From NCBI RefSeq assembly GCF_001405015.1, contig NZ_CYZX01000022.1, forward strand, positions 1 to 60,585: a stretch of DNA of 60,585 nucleotides, given 5' to 3'. The first letter of the stretch is position 1. The number at the start of each line of letters is the position of its first letter. Positions 47,025 to 56,246 of this stretch are shown here, in pieces. The notes beneath the pieces are model-generated. The model was not told the origin of the DNA. It worked only from the letters and a program-made list of their open reading frames with translations, and did not search any database. The stretch comes from Clostridium disporicum (lineage in GTDB: Bacteria > Bacillota > Clostridia > Clostridiales > Clostridiaceae). A program made the position numbers and the translations under genes.

Positions 47025-47158
47025 AAGATACTTTAATAATTAAATAACTTAAGTGAAAATTGTTATATTCAGTAAGAATTTCTTATTTATTTTGCATATT
47101 AGAGTATTTTTTGAATAAATAATATAAGATAAAGCCACATTGGGGAGGAGATTGCTAA

Positions 47159-48904
47159 ATGCGAAAAGAATTTTCTATCAATAATGATAAAGTATTAATT
47201 AATTTTACAGCGAAATATTGTACAACTTATGAGATGGTACTTGATAGTGATGGGTTTAGAAGAACGTTAGAAGTTTATTTAAAGAAGGCGCAAAACAAGA
47301 GATCTAACTCATATAGATATTTAACAGAGGCCCTTGAGAGTAATGATATACAATATATAAGAAAAAATCTTGTTACAGTGTTTAAATGGTTAACATTAAT
47401 GACTGTAGAAGAAATATTAGAAGTAAATATAAATTATAAAGGGTTATTTGAAGATAGAAATGAATTTATAAAAGTAATAGAAGATTTTTATCGTTTTTGG
47501 AGAAGGCTAGAAAGATATACTATTATCCATACGGATAGAGTGAGACAGGGGCTTGCGGCTATGAGCTTTACTGAAGCAAATAGTAATTTTTCAAGATTAA
47601 TATTAAAGTTATATAGAAAAGTAGAAGAGAATGTTTTAGGAGAAAAACCGCTTGTATTTAGACAAATACCAGTTGGGGGAAATTGTAGTGTAATGATAAA
47701 TAAGGTGAATTGGCCAATGCCTAAATCTTATAGAATGCTACAAGAAATAAACTTTATTGATTGTATTTTAATTGAACCTCCATTTATAACTTATCCAAAA
47801 AGAAATACAAGAACGGGAATATTCTCAGAGGTAACTGAAAATCCATTAAAAAATTGTGTTATAAATAAAGAACATTGGTTCTGCTATCCAGCGAAAGTAG
47901 GAGAATTGTTGGCATATGTATATTTCCATAGAGATTTTATGGAGCATGGAATAACTCTATGTAATCTTTTTGAAATGGCAAAAAGAGATGAATGTAGAAA
48001 TAGAAAACCAGATATAATCTATGTGTTTGGAGGAACTGATAAAGAAGATGACTTCAAGACAGTATTTTATGATGATGTAGAAAATGATATTATGTTAGGA
48101 TACATTAATCATTCAGATCAAATTGATTATTTTGGATATATGAAAAAGATGATTTTAACTCTTCACAATTTGATTATGATAAAAAGAGGATATCTACCAA
48201 TACATGGTGCAATGGTTAATATTAAGCTTAAGAGTGGTAAAGAAGCCAATGTTGTAATTATGGGAGATAGTGGAGCAGGAAAATCAGAGAGTTTAGAAGC
48301 TTTTAGAGCACTTGGTAAAGATAATATAAGTGATATGACAGTGATATTCGATGATATGGGTATATTTAAAAATACAGATAATGAAGTAGTTGGATATGGT
48401 ACAGAAATCGGAGCATTTGTTAGATTAGATGATTTAGAGCAAGGTTATGCATTTAATGAAATAGATAGAAGTATATTTATGAATCCAGATAAGATAAATG
48501 CTAGATTGGTAATGCCTATAACTCCATACTTTGAAATAGTTAAAGGCTATAAAGTAGATATGATGCTTTATGCAAATAACTATACAGCGGTGGAAGCTGA
48601 GGATAAATCTATAGAGTTCTTTGGAAATGTAGATGAAGCTATTAATGTGTTTAAAAGTGGTGCAAGAATGGCAAAAGGGACTACATCTGAAAAAGGGTTA
48701 GTAGAAAGTTACTTTGCAAATCCTTTTGGGCCAGTTCAAATGAAAGAGAAAACTGATGTATTAATAGAAGAATATTTCAATCTTATGTTTAAAAATAATA
48801 TTAAGGTAGGACAGATTAAAACTTGTTTAGGAATAAAAGGACAAGAAAAAGATGGTCCAAGAAGAGCTGCAATAGAGTTATTTGATATTATAAAAACATT
48901 ATAA
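47159..48904 (+). CDS. P-loop protein with HprK/PEP-carboxykinase-like nucleotide site, function unknown
   Basis: A 581-residue soluble protein with a strong GGGAGGAG site. The first 330 residues show no domain I recognise; a P-loop GDSGAGKS (369-376) followed by FDDMG and YGTEIGAFV lies in the second half, resembling the nucleotide site of HPr kinase or PEP carboxykinase. The HPr-kinase-type signature and PEPCK metal ligands cannot be confirmed by reading. It is monocistronic. A kinase or ATPase role is inferred. Confidence 0.7.
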   Translation: MRKEFSINNDKVLINFTAKYCTTYEMVLDSDGFRRTLEVYLKKAQNKRSNSYRYLTEALESNDIQYIRKNLVTVFKWLTLMTVEEILEVNINYKGLFEDRNEFIKVIEDFYRFWRRLERYTIIHTDRVRQGLAAMSFTEANSNFSRLILKLYRKVEENVLGEKPLVFRQIPVGGNCSVMINKVNWPMPKSYRMLQEINFIDCILIEPPFITYPKRNTRTGIFSEVTENPLKNCVINKEHWFCYPAKVGELLAYVYFHRDFMEHGITLCNLFEMAKRDECRNRKPDIIYVFGGTDKEDDFKTVFYDDVENDIMLGYINHSDQIDYFGYMKKMILTLHNLIMIKRGYLPIHGAMVNIKLKSGKEANVVIMGDSGAGKSESLEAFRALGKDNISDMTVIFDDMGIFKNTDNEVVGYGTEIGAFVRLDDLEQGYAFNEIDRSIFMNPDKINARLVMPITPYFEIVKGYKVDMMLYANNYTAVEAEDKSIEFFGNVDEAINVFKSGARMAKGTTSEKGLVESYFANPFGPVQMKEKTDVLIEEYFNLMFKNNIKVGQIKTCLGIKGQEKDGPRRAAIELFDIIKTL

Positions 48905-48910
48905 ACAAAA

Positions 48911-48941
48911 AAATCCTTCGATAAAAAGAAGGATTTTTTTT
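48911..48941. terminator. Bidirectional terminator
   Basis: AAATCCTTC and GAAGGATTT, 9-base arms, with T runs on both strands; it reaches the stop codon of the minus-strand DUF378 gene. Confidence 0.85.
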
Positions 48942-49149
48942 ATTTGTCATTACTTGTACTTTTGCTTTTCATAAAAAATGAAATAGCATATAAACCACAT
49001 ATACCAACTAATGTATAAATAATTCGAGTAAATACGGACATATCACCGAAAATGTTGGAAATTAAATCAAATTGAAATATACCAATTAGCCCCCAATTAA
49101 TAGAACCAAGTATAATTATTGCAAGTATTATAGTATCTAATAATTTCAT
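48940..49149 (-). CDS. DUF378 family small membrane protein
   Basis: A 69-residue protein with two hydrophobic helices (about 5-25 and 40-60) and the family motif NWGLIGIF. Its function is unknown. Its ribosome-binding site AAGGAGG lies in the hairpin at 49152-49205, two bases from the start codon, which could switch translation. Confidence 0.85.
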   Translation of the reverse strand: MKLLDTIILAIIILGSINWGLIGIFQFDLISNIFGDMSVFTRIIYTLVGICGLYAISFFMKSKSTSNDK

Positions 49150-49151
49150 AA

Positions 49152-49205
49152 AAAACCTCCTTATTTATGATACTGTTGCTATAGTAACCATAAAAAGGAG
49201 GTTTT
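49152..49205 (-). promoter_or_regulatory. Hairpin covering the ribosome-binding site of the DUF378 gene
   Basis: Outer arms 49152-49162 and 49195-49205 pair perfectly over 11 bases (AAAACCTCCTT with AAGGAGGTTTT), extended by 49164-49169 with 49189-49194. The transcript-side T run after it makes it look like a terminator of the Lrp-type gene, but it also buries the AAGGAGG of the next gene. No aptamer was recognised. Confidence 0.7.
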
Positions 49206-49210
49206 ATTCG

Positions 49211-49672
49211 CTAAATAGTAATATTTCTGTCTATAGGTTGATTTAAAGATATAATAGTATCGGTTCGTTGAATTCCGGTTATAACATTAATTTTATTTAA
49301 AAGTATATCTTGAAGATCTGTGATGTTTTTACATATAACTTTGGCAAATACTGAATAATCACCAGTAGTTAAATGCAATTCAACAACTTCTTTTATTTTT
49401 GATAGTTCGTCAAAAACATCATTAAATGAAGATGTTTTATCAACATATATTCCAACAAAACAACAAACATCATATCCTAACTTTGGAAGATCAAGTAATA
49501 TACGAGAACCTTTAATTATACCAAGTTCCTCCATCTTTTTCATACGAACATGTATTGTACCACCACTAACATGACAAAGTCTAGCAATTTCTAAATAAGG
49601 AGTTCTACAATCCTTAACTAATATATCTAATATCTGAAAATCTAGTTCATCTAATTGATAACTCTGATTCAA
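49211..49672 (-). CDS. Lrp/AsnC-family transcription regulator
   Basis: A 153-residue regulator with N-terminal helix-turn-helix (LDFQILDILVKDCRTPYLEIARL, in short segments) and a ligand-binding RAM-like domain. TTG 49672 is chosen with GGGGTG about six bases before it, giving a normal Lrp length; the frame is open 17 residues further. It probably senses an amino acid. Confidence 0.85.
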   Translation of the reverse strand: MNQSYQLDELDFQILDILVKDCRTPYLEIARLCHVSGGTIHVRMKKMEELGIIKGSRILLDLPKLGYDVCCFVGIYVDKTSSFNDVFDELSKIKEVVELHLTTGDYSVFAKVICKNITDLQDILLNKINVITGIQRTDTIISLNQPIDRNITI

Positions 49673-49879
49673 AACTAACACCCCTTTTAATAAATTTATA
49701 ATATCTTTAATATATTTTATCAAATTATATAAGAAAAAAGAAGTATTAAATAAAATCTTTTAAATAATAACTCAATATTTAACGTTTTATCAAAATATGG
49801 AAAAATAATATTACTTGAAAATATGTTAAATAAAAAGTAATATATAAGTGTATATATATATGGAAGGAGCAAACAGAGG

Positions 49880-50230
49880 ATGGGCATTTTATTTACAGTA
49901 TTATATTTTGTAATATTATTAGCAATCACATTTGGAATTCTGTTCTTAGGTAGAAAATATGTTTTCTCAAAGGTAAGAATAAATAAGTTTATACCACTAG
50001 GAATATCAATAGCATTATTTGTTTTACAAATGTTTTTACCAAAGATTATGCAAGAGCAAAATTTATGGTTAAGTATGATTCTTACAATAGTTACAGTAAC
50101 ATTTTTCTTATGGTTCTTAGAAATTCAAACTACTGGAGGGCCTAAGAAGAAAGAAAAACAAATAGAAATTAGACCTAAGGCTAAGCCAAATAGAGTTAAG
50201 CATTTAAAAAATCAAAAAGACAATAAGTAA
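49880..50230 (+). CDS. Small membrane protein with basic tail
   Basis: A 116-residue protein with three hydrophobic helices (about 4-24, 37-53, 64-80) and a lysine-rich C-terminus (KKKEKQ, then RPKAKPNRVK). GGAAGGAG site. I do not recognise the family. Its stop codon abuts a strong terminator shared with the PHP gene. Confidence 0.7.
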   Translation: MGILFTVLYFVILLAITFGILFLGRKYVFSKVRINKFIPLGISIALFVLQMFLPKIMQEQNLWLSMILTIVTVTFFLWFLEIQTTGGPKKKEKQIEIRPKAKPNRVKHLKNQKDNK

Positions 50231-50262
50231 AAAGATGAGAAGTATAGCTTCTCATCTTTTTT
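50231..50262. terminator. Bidirectional terminator
   Basis: AAAGATGAGAAG and CTTCTCATCTTT, perfect 12-base arms with a 5-base loop. Confidence 0.88.
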
Positions 50263-51295
50263 ATAAGGTGTTTTCATCAATAATATTATAGTGATAAATG
50301 AATATGGGGGATGTAATAGCGATTTTTCCATTAGATTGATAAACTTTTATTACATACCAACTTTCGTTTTCAGCAGGAATATGTTCATAGAGATACTTAA
50401 TGCTATTTAAATTTATATTATTTATTGATTTAATAAGTTTACCACCATTAGTTATTATTTCTATATCTTTTATTCTATATTTAACATCTTCAGCAAAAAT
50501 TAAAAATTTTAATTTTTTATTGTTAGTAACAATACTTTCTCCCATAAAATTATTGTTTATTGTAAAATATAATCGCAAAAAACGAGATTCAGTAGAATAT
50601 GTTCTATGCATCCTAAATGCATCTATTAAAGCTTCTTTAGATAGCTCATTTCCAATGTATACCGTAAGGTTATCAGATTCATCGAAGTTAACTCTATGAT
50701 TATCTTGACCATTTATAGCACCTAATTTCCAACCGCAATCTAATAGTTGAAAAAAGTATTTTTCATGGTAAGTAATCTTTGCAGATGGATTCCCATTACA
50801 AACTTCTATTGAAGTAATTATATTATTAAATATTGGATCATAGGGTATATCCATTATGTTTTTATGTGGATGATTAATAGATATAAAAGCAGTAGGATTA
50901 TTTATCATCCATAGTGTTAAAAGTCTTAAGTCTTTAAGAGTGCCAGTAAAAAAATTTTTTGAATTTATTACGTTAAAATCACCATATGATTGAGTTTTAC
51001 ATTCGAAACCAACAACTGGAAGAAAATCATCATGAGACTTTTTAAATTTATTACAAATACTAATTAAACTTTGCCACTTAGTTGATGAACCGTCTTTAGA
51101 TGATTTATTATTAAGAAAATCATTATGATCAGTTATAAATAAATAATCTAAGCCACATTTGGCTGCGTATTCATAAAGCTCAGTAGGTGTTCCTCTACCA
51201 GTAGAGTAATTTGAATGACAGTGAGGTATTCCGTAATAAAATCTAATTTTATTTTGATCAAAGACTATATTATTTTTACTTTTCTTTTTTCCCAA
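50261..51295 (-). CDS. PHP-domain phosphoesterase (CehA/McbA-like)
   Basis: A 344-residue metal-dependent phosphoesterase-type protein. PHP signatures: HCHSNYSTGRG, DYLFITDHND and NGQDNHR. The start is TTG 51295, seven bases after GAGGT. The C-terminal domain (about 225-344) is a beta-rich unit of unknown role. Substrate unknown. Confidence 0.85.
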   Translation of the reverse strand: MGKKKSKNNIVFDQNKIRFYYGIPHCHSNYSTGRGTPTELYEYAAKCGLDYLFITDHNDFLNNKSSKDGSSTKWQSLISICNKFKKSHDDFLPVVGFECKTQSYGDFNVINSKNFFTGTLKDLRLLTLWMINNPTAFISINHPHKNIMDIPYDPIFNNIITSIEVCNGNPSAKITYHEKYFFQLLDCGWKLGAINGQDNHRVNFDESDNLTVYIGNELSKEALIDAFRMHRTYSTESRFLRLYFTINNNFMGESIVTNNKKLKFLIFAEDVKYRIKDIEIITNGGKLIKSINNINLNSIKYLYEHIPAENESWYVIKVYQSNGKIAITSPIFIYHYNIIDENTL

Positions 51296-51420
51296 AATGT
51301 ATACCTCTTAATAAATTATTACATACTTATATATAGTATTAGGAGTATTAAAATAATGACAACAATTATAAATGATGATAAAATAAAGTGAAACTTTGGA
51401 ATGAGAGAGGTTTAATAGTA

Positions 51421-51924
51421 ATGGTTAAGGAGTTTTATGGAAAGTATCCTAATATTAATGAGACAGCATATATATCAGAATCTGTAGATATTATAGGAGA
51501 TGTTTTAATTAAAGATAATGTTAATATATGGTTTGGTGCAAGGCTAAGAGCTGATATGAATAAAATAGTTATTGGAGAAAATACTAATATTCAAGAAAAT
51601 TCAGTTATTCATATAGATGTTGATTATGAGACTATAATAGGTAGAAACGTTACAATTGGGCATGGAGCTATAATTCATGGATGCAATATAGCAGATAATG
51701 TTTTAGTAGGAATGGGGTCTATAATATTAAATGGAGCTAGAATTGGTAAGAATACTATTATAGGTGCAGGATCATTAATAACTCAAGGCAAAAGCTTTGA
51801 AGAGGGGGTTCTAGTATTAGGAAATCCAGCTAAGGTTATTAGAAAATTAACAGATGAAGAAATAAAGAGTATTCAAAAATCTGCTGATAATTATGTGGCC
51901 TTAAGTAATAAATATAAAAAATAG
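51421..51924 (+). CDS. Gamma carbonic anhydrase-family protein
   Basis: A 167-residue left-handed beta-helix protein with hexapeptide repeats. The three zinc-binding histidines of gamma carbonic anhydrases are at His64, His81 and His86. ATG 51421 starts MVKEFYGKYPN; the frame is open upstream, but an 11-residue extension has no better site. It lies 8 bases before cvfB, so the two may form an operon. Confidence 0.9.
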   Translation: MVKEFYGKYPNINETAYISESVDIIGDVLIKDNVNIWFGARLRADMNKIVIGENTNIQENSVIHIDVDYETIIGRNVTIGHGAIIHGCNIADNVLVGMGSIILNGARIGKNTIIGAGSLITQGKSFEEGVLVLGNPAKVIRKLTDEEIKSIQKSADNYVALSNKYKK

Positions 51925-51932
51925 GAGGACTT

Positions 51933-52775
51933 ATGTTAAAAATAGGTGATTATAATACTCTAAGAGTTGATAGAGAGAAAGATTTTGGTTTTTACTTAGT
52001 AGATAAAGAGAGTGGAGAAGATGTATTACTTCCAAAATCTTTAGCTGAAGGAATGAATGTTGAAGTTGGTCAAGAAAGAGAAGTTTTTATTTATAGAGAT
52101 TCTAAAGATAGACCTATAGCTACTTTTAAAAAGCCATTAGCTAAAGTATATGATGTGGCGTACTTAAAAGTTGTTCATCAAGGAGAATTCGGTGCGTTTA
52201 TAGATTTTGGATTAGATAGGGATATTTTTGTTCCACTTAAAGAACAACGATTCAAACTTCGTACTGGAGATAAGTATTTATTCTATATATACTTAGATAA
52301 GACAAATAGATTAGCAGCTACTACTGAAGTAGAAAACTACATAGAAATAGCTGATGAGTCTGTAGGATTCAAGGTTGGAGATGAGGTTACTGCGATGGTT
52401 TATTCAAGAACTCCATCAGGAACATTGAATGTTGCTATAGATGGAAAGTATAAAGGATTAGTTTTACCTAATGAATATTATGAAGAAATATTCCCAGGAA
52501 CAGAAATGAAGTTAAGAGTTAAAAGAATATATGAGGATGGAGTTATAGGATTAACTCCAAGAAAAACTAGATTAAATGAAAGAGATGAACTGAAAGAAAA
52601 GATAGTTAAATATATGAGAAAAAATGGTGGATTTATGGAGTTTAACGATAAATCTAAACCAGAAGATATTAAAGCTACTTTTGGAACTAGTAAAAACTAC
52701 TTTAAGATGGCGTTAGGTGGTCTTATGAAAGAAGGTAGAATTGAGCAAGATTCAGAGGGATGCAGATTAATTTAG
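51933..52775 (+). CDS. cvfB: S1-domain RNA-binding protein CvfB
   Basis: A 280-residue protein of the conserved virulence factor B family: an N-terminal S1-like region, S1 domains (VHQGEFGAFIDFG, FKVGDEVTAMV) and a C-terminal winged helix (KYMRKNGGFMEF). It binds RNA and affects gene expression. GGAGG precedes the ATG. Confidence 0.92.
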   Translation: MLKIGDYNTLRVDREKDFGFYLVDKESGEDVLLPKSLAEGMNVEVGQEREVFIYRDSKDRPIATFKKPLAKVYDVAYLKVVHQGEFGAFIDFGLDRDIFVPLKEQRFKLRTGDKYLFYIYLDKTNRLAATTEVENYIEIADESVGFKVGDEVTAMVYSRTPSGTLNVAIDGKYKGLVLPNEYYEEIFPGTEMKLRVKRIYEDGVIGLTPRKTRLNERDELKEKIVKYMRKNGGFMEFNDKSKPEDIKATFGTSKNYFKMALGGLMKEGRIEQDSEGCRLI

Positions 52776-52786
52776 ATTATATTTTA

Positions 52787-52820
52787 AAGATGTTACAAAA
52801 GTGTAGCATCTTTTTTTATT
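52787..52820 (+). terminator. Terminator of cvfB
   Basis: AAAGATGTTACA and TGTAGCATCTTT with one G-U, T run. Confidence 0.8.
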
Positions 52821-53030
52821 AGGAAAGTAATTAAAGAATGGCGAGAGGTCATTTTTATAATTAGAATGAAATTTTGTGGTAAAAAGAAGAAAAATAAATA
52901 AAAATAGTAATTTAAAGAAAAAATTGAAATAAAAGTGAGAATGATGTAAAATTTATAAGTATGAAAAAGTAAATAAAAAATGATAAGAAGTTTTGCTTAA
53001 ATATAGTAGTTATAGTGGGGTAATTTAGAT

Positions 53031-55016
53031 ATGAATCAGGGGTTTATGATAAAAAGAGCAAGTACAAGGGATATAATAAATATTTTAAGTATAATAACAT
53101 TTTTATTTTTTACATCTTTTGTTATAAATGGAATTGTGGATAAATATTTTATAGAATATTTATGTAAAACTATAATCAGTATGTTTTATATAGTTCTAAT
53201 GATTTATTCGTTAAGCAAAATTAAATATAAGTGTAATAGTATTTTATCAGAAGATTACGGAGATAAGTTTTATTTACAAATATCAGTTGGATGTGGATTT
53301 TTAGCAATTATTACAATGATTAAATCAGCAATTTTCTATTCAACATATAGTAATAATATAGCTTTAGATTTAATATCAAATAAAACTGTATTTATTAATA
53401 ATATATATTATTTGCTACAAATAATTTTAATAGCTTATACACTAAATAATTTCAAAGAAAATATTAGGAGTTTTATAAAGATATTATCCTTAGGGCTATT
53501 AGTAAACTTTATTTCAATAAATATATTTAAAGTAAGTGTTGGGACAATAGCTTATTCCATTAGAACTATATTTTTTATATGTGGGTTTATATTTTTAGTT
53601 TTTCTTGTATATAGAGCTAAGGAAAATTTTGAAAAAGAGGCTTATAAAGGTATTTTAATTTATTTAATTTCAAAAGTAATATATTTGTTGTTTATGTATT
53701 TCAAAAGATATGATTTAGGAGATTATAAATTCTATTTAATCTTATTAGTTTTTATTGTAGGTGAATACTCACTTTTAAAAGTATTGATAATCAATAATTT
53801 AATAAATACAGAAAATAATTTAAATAAAAAGTTAAGATATATATTATCCTGGTATGAAGGGATATTTGAGAATATGCCAGATGCAGTAACTATAAGAGAA
53901 AATGATAAAATAATATACATAAATGATAGTTATAAAAATTTCTTTAATATTAAAAATAAAAATGATCTTATGGGAAAGAGTATATATGATATTGTAGATA
54001 GCGCCTCTTATGAAAAAATTAAAGAAAAAGATAAAATACTATCTAAGGAAAATATTTTGAAACCAAGACATAATACATATACTATAAATGGAATAACGAT
54101 AGAGTGTGAAGAGATTGGAGTTAAATTAAAAGATACATATAAGGATTTATATTTATTTATATTGAGAGATATAAAGTATAGAAAAGAATATGAGAATATG
54201 ATAGTAAAATTAAAGCAAAAGGAAGAAGATGAAAAGTTGAAAAATCAATTTTTTACTAATATATCTCATGAATTTAAAACACCTGTAAACGTAATATATT
54301 CTGCTATGCAGATGCAAGAAAAGTGTATAGAAGAAGGTAATTTAACAGGTTGTGGAAAATATACATCATCAATAAGACAAAATTGTTTTAGACTTATAAG
54401 ATTAATTAATAATATATTAGATATAAACAAGATAGAGAGTGGGTACTATTCTCCTGCTAAAAAGATAGTAAATATAGTGGAAAAAGTTGAGAATATTACA
54501 GAATCTATAATAGATTATGCTTCTTTTAAAGGGATAGAGGTTATTTTTGACACAACTGAAGAAGAAATTTTTTGTTACTGTGATGAAGATTCGTTAGAAA
54601 GAATAGTATTAAATTTAATATCTAATGCTATAAAATATAATGAATATGGGGGTTTTATTTTTATAAATATAGAAAAAGATAATGATAAAGTAAAGATATT
54701 TTTTAGGGATAATGGTTGTGGAATAGAAAATGAGAGAATAGAATCTATATTTAATAGATTTGAAAGAGGAGATACTACTTTGTATAGGAAAACAGAAGGA
54801 AGTGGAATTGGATTAAACCTTGTTAAATCTATGGTAGAAATTAATGGCGGAAATATAGTTATAGATAGTGAAATAGGAAAAGGCACAACAGTAAAAGTAG
54901 AATTTCCTGTAGTACAATATAATGTAGAAGATTATTATAGATTACAAGACGAATTTACCTTTGAAAACACACTTGTATCTAAAGTGGAAATAGAATTTTC
55001 AGATATATACTTTTAA
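53031..55016 (+). CDS. Orphan PAS-domain sensor histidine kinase with multi-pass membrane sensor
   Basis: A 661-residue kinase with seven or eight hydrophobic helices in residues 15-265, a PAS domain (about 280-385, FENMPDAVTIRENDKIIYIN), HisKA with His413 in SHEFKTP and an ATPase domain (DNGCGIENE, GSGIGLNLVK). The last 30 residues extend past the ATPase. No response regulator is adjacent. The sensed signal is unknown; the start has a weak GGGG site. Confidence 0.9.
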   Translation: MNQGFMIKRASTRDIINILSIITFLFFTSFVINGIVDKYFIEYLCKTIISMFYIVLMIYSLSKIKYKCNSILSEDYGDKFYLQISVGCGFLAIITMIKSAIFYSTYSNNIALDLISNKTVFINNIYYLLQIILIAYTLNNFKENIRSFIKILSLGLLVNFISINIFKVSVGTIAYSIRTIFFICGFIFLVFLVYRAKENFEKEAYKGILIYLISKVIYLLFMYFKRYDLGDYKFYLILLVFIVGEYSLLKVLIINNLINTENNLNKKLRYILSWYEGIFENMPDAVTIRENDKIIYINDSYKNFFNIKNKNDLMGKSIYDIVDSASYEKIKEKDKILSKENILKPRHNTYTINGITIECEEIGVKLKDTYKDLYLFILRDIKYRKEYENMIVKLKQKEEDEKLKNQFFTNISHEFKTPVNVIYSAMQMQEKCIEEGNLTGCGKYTSSIRQNCFRLIRLINNILDINKIESGYYSPAKKIVNIVEKVENITESIIDYASFKGIEVIFDTTEEEIFCYCDEDSLERIVLNLISNAIKYNEYGGFIFINIEKDNDKVKIFFRDNGCGIENERIESIFNRFERGDTTLYRKTEGSGIGLNLVKSMVEINGGNIVIDSEIGKGTTVKVEFPVVQYNVEDYYRLQDEFTFENTLVSKVEIEFSDIYF

Positions 55017-55052
55017 AATAAGCTAATCTTTTATTAGATTAGCTTATTTTAA
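55013..55052. terminator. Bidirectional terminator spanning both stop codons
   Basis: Perfect 17-base arms (55013-55029 and 55036-55052) overlap the end of the kinase gene and of the minus-strand endonuclease-fold gene. Confidence 0.9.
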
Positions 55053-55565
55053 GTTATTTAGTTGTAAGGGGTAGGTGCCTAAATCTTTTTCTATAATTGT
55101 ATCTAGTGATAATATTTTTATTGTATATGGATGAGGAAGATTTTTTAAAAAATCAAGCGCTTTAGAACTTAAAGGAGAAGTGGTAATTAATATACCATTA
55201 TATAATGATTTTGATATTAAAATGCCTAAAAGGCTTTCTAGTTCGAATTCGCTAACCATATTTTCTTTAGGAGTCTTTTTACAATAAACATAATAGCTTG
55301 TATTATCTAAAGTACATATTATTGAAGAATTTGAGTTAGATACATCAGAAAATATTATATTACTATATCCTAAATAAACTAAATATTCACCACACCAGAT
55401 TTGAAATTCTTTTGCAGTTAGTCTTATCAATGAATTAATTAATGAATTCCCATTTTTATATTCTTTTGATAAATTGTAAAGCTCTAATGCTTCAAAAATT
55501 ATTTTGCCGATTAACGGACAAAAAAAGATAATTATAATAAAAAAATAAACATTATTAAAACTCAT
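55044..55565 (-). CDS. Membrane-anchored restriction-endonuclease-fold (Mrr-like) protein, second of a pair
   Basis: A 173-residue protein: an N-terminal membrane helix (about 6-28), then an Mrr-like domain (LTAKEFQIWCGEYLVYLGYSNIIF as opening, YYVYCKK as core strand, LLGILISKSLYNGILITT). The usual catalytic Asp and (Q/E)xK are not clear: the QCK-type strand reads VYCKK and the upstream GGDGGID-type loop is absent. Related in plan to its neighbour at 55555, overlapping it by 11 bases. Function unknown. Confidence 0.7.
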   Translation of the reverse strand: MSFNNVYFFIIIIFFCPLIGKIIFEALELYNLSKEYKNGNSLINSLIRLTAKEFQIWCGEYLVYLGYSNIIFSDVSNSNSSIICTLDNTSYYVYCKKTPKENMVSEFELESLLGILISKSLYNGILITTSPLSSKALDFLKNLPHPYTIKILSLDTIIEKDLGTYPLQLNNLK

Positions 55566-56136
55566 TACTTACCTCCAATTCAATATTACAATTTTTATAT
55601 AATCTAATTGATTTAGTAAGCTCATAACCATCAACTAATTTAATTTCATAGTTAGATGATTCGTTTAATTCTCTGGCAAAATTACAGGCATCTTCAGAAA
55701 ATGAACTATTATTAATTAAAATACCCTTTTTACATCCATTAGAAATCATTCTTCCTAAGAATGATTCTATGTCTTTCTTTGTAGTAAGTGTAAATAAAGT
55801 TTCATTAGTAGAATCAGTAGCTGTTTCATTTTGAATACATGTTATATAGATATTCTCTCCATTTAATATACCTTTAAGATTTGTTAACTCAGGAGAGTTA
55901 TCTTTAAAAATAATAATATTTTCATAATTATGAGTAGAAAGATAAAATTTAATTGCCTTAAGAAATCTATCATAATTACTTTGTTGTAAATCTTTTATAG
56001 AAAGAATTCCTTTTTCAATTTTTTCATTTGATATTTGCTCTTTAAGAGAGATAATATTTTCTTCAATAAACTTAGAAAGAAGTTTTAATGAGAAATATAT
56101 TAAAATTATAAAAGGAGTATATTTTAATAAACTCAT
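55555..56136 (-). CDS. Membrane-anchored restriction-endonuclease-fold (Mrr-like) protein, first of a pair
   Basis: A 193-residue protein with an N-terminal membrane helix (about 7-25) and an Mrr-like domain (NYDRFLKAIKFYLSTHNYENI, YITCIQN, GRMISNGCKKGILI). The core strand YITCIQN lacks the catalytic Lys. ATG 56136 has GAGGTG before it; the open frame extends 11 residues further. It overlaps the downstream paralogue. It may act as a non-catalytic DNA or protein binder at the membrane. Confidence 0.68.
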   Translation of the reverse strand: MSLLKYTPFIILIYFSLKLLSKFIEENIISLKEQISNEKIEKGILSIKDLQQSNYDRFLKAIKFYLSTHNYENIIIFKDNSPELTNLKGILNGENIYITCIQNETATDSTNETLFTLTTKKDIESFLGRMISNGCKKGILINNSSFSEDACNFARELNESSNYEIKLVDGYELTKSIRLYKNCNIELEVSNEF

Positions 56137-56193
56137 ATAGTAATTCACCTCTTTATAGAGTATTGACAAATATATCTATGTATATACAAAAAA

Positions 56194-56228
56194 AGCTAGT
56201 TTATAAGAGTGAATCTTATAAACTAGCT
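56194..56228 (-). terminator. Terminator of the TcyP-like gene
   Basis: AGCTAGTTTATAAGA and TCTTATAAACTAGCT, perfect 15-base arms; T run on the minus strand. Confidence 0.88.
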
Positions 56229-56246
56229 GAAAAAATAAATATCTAA

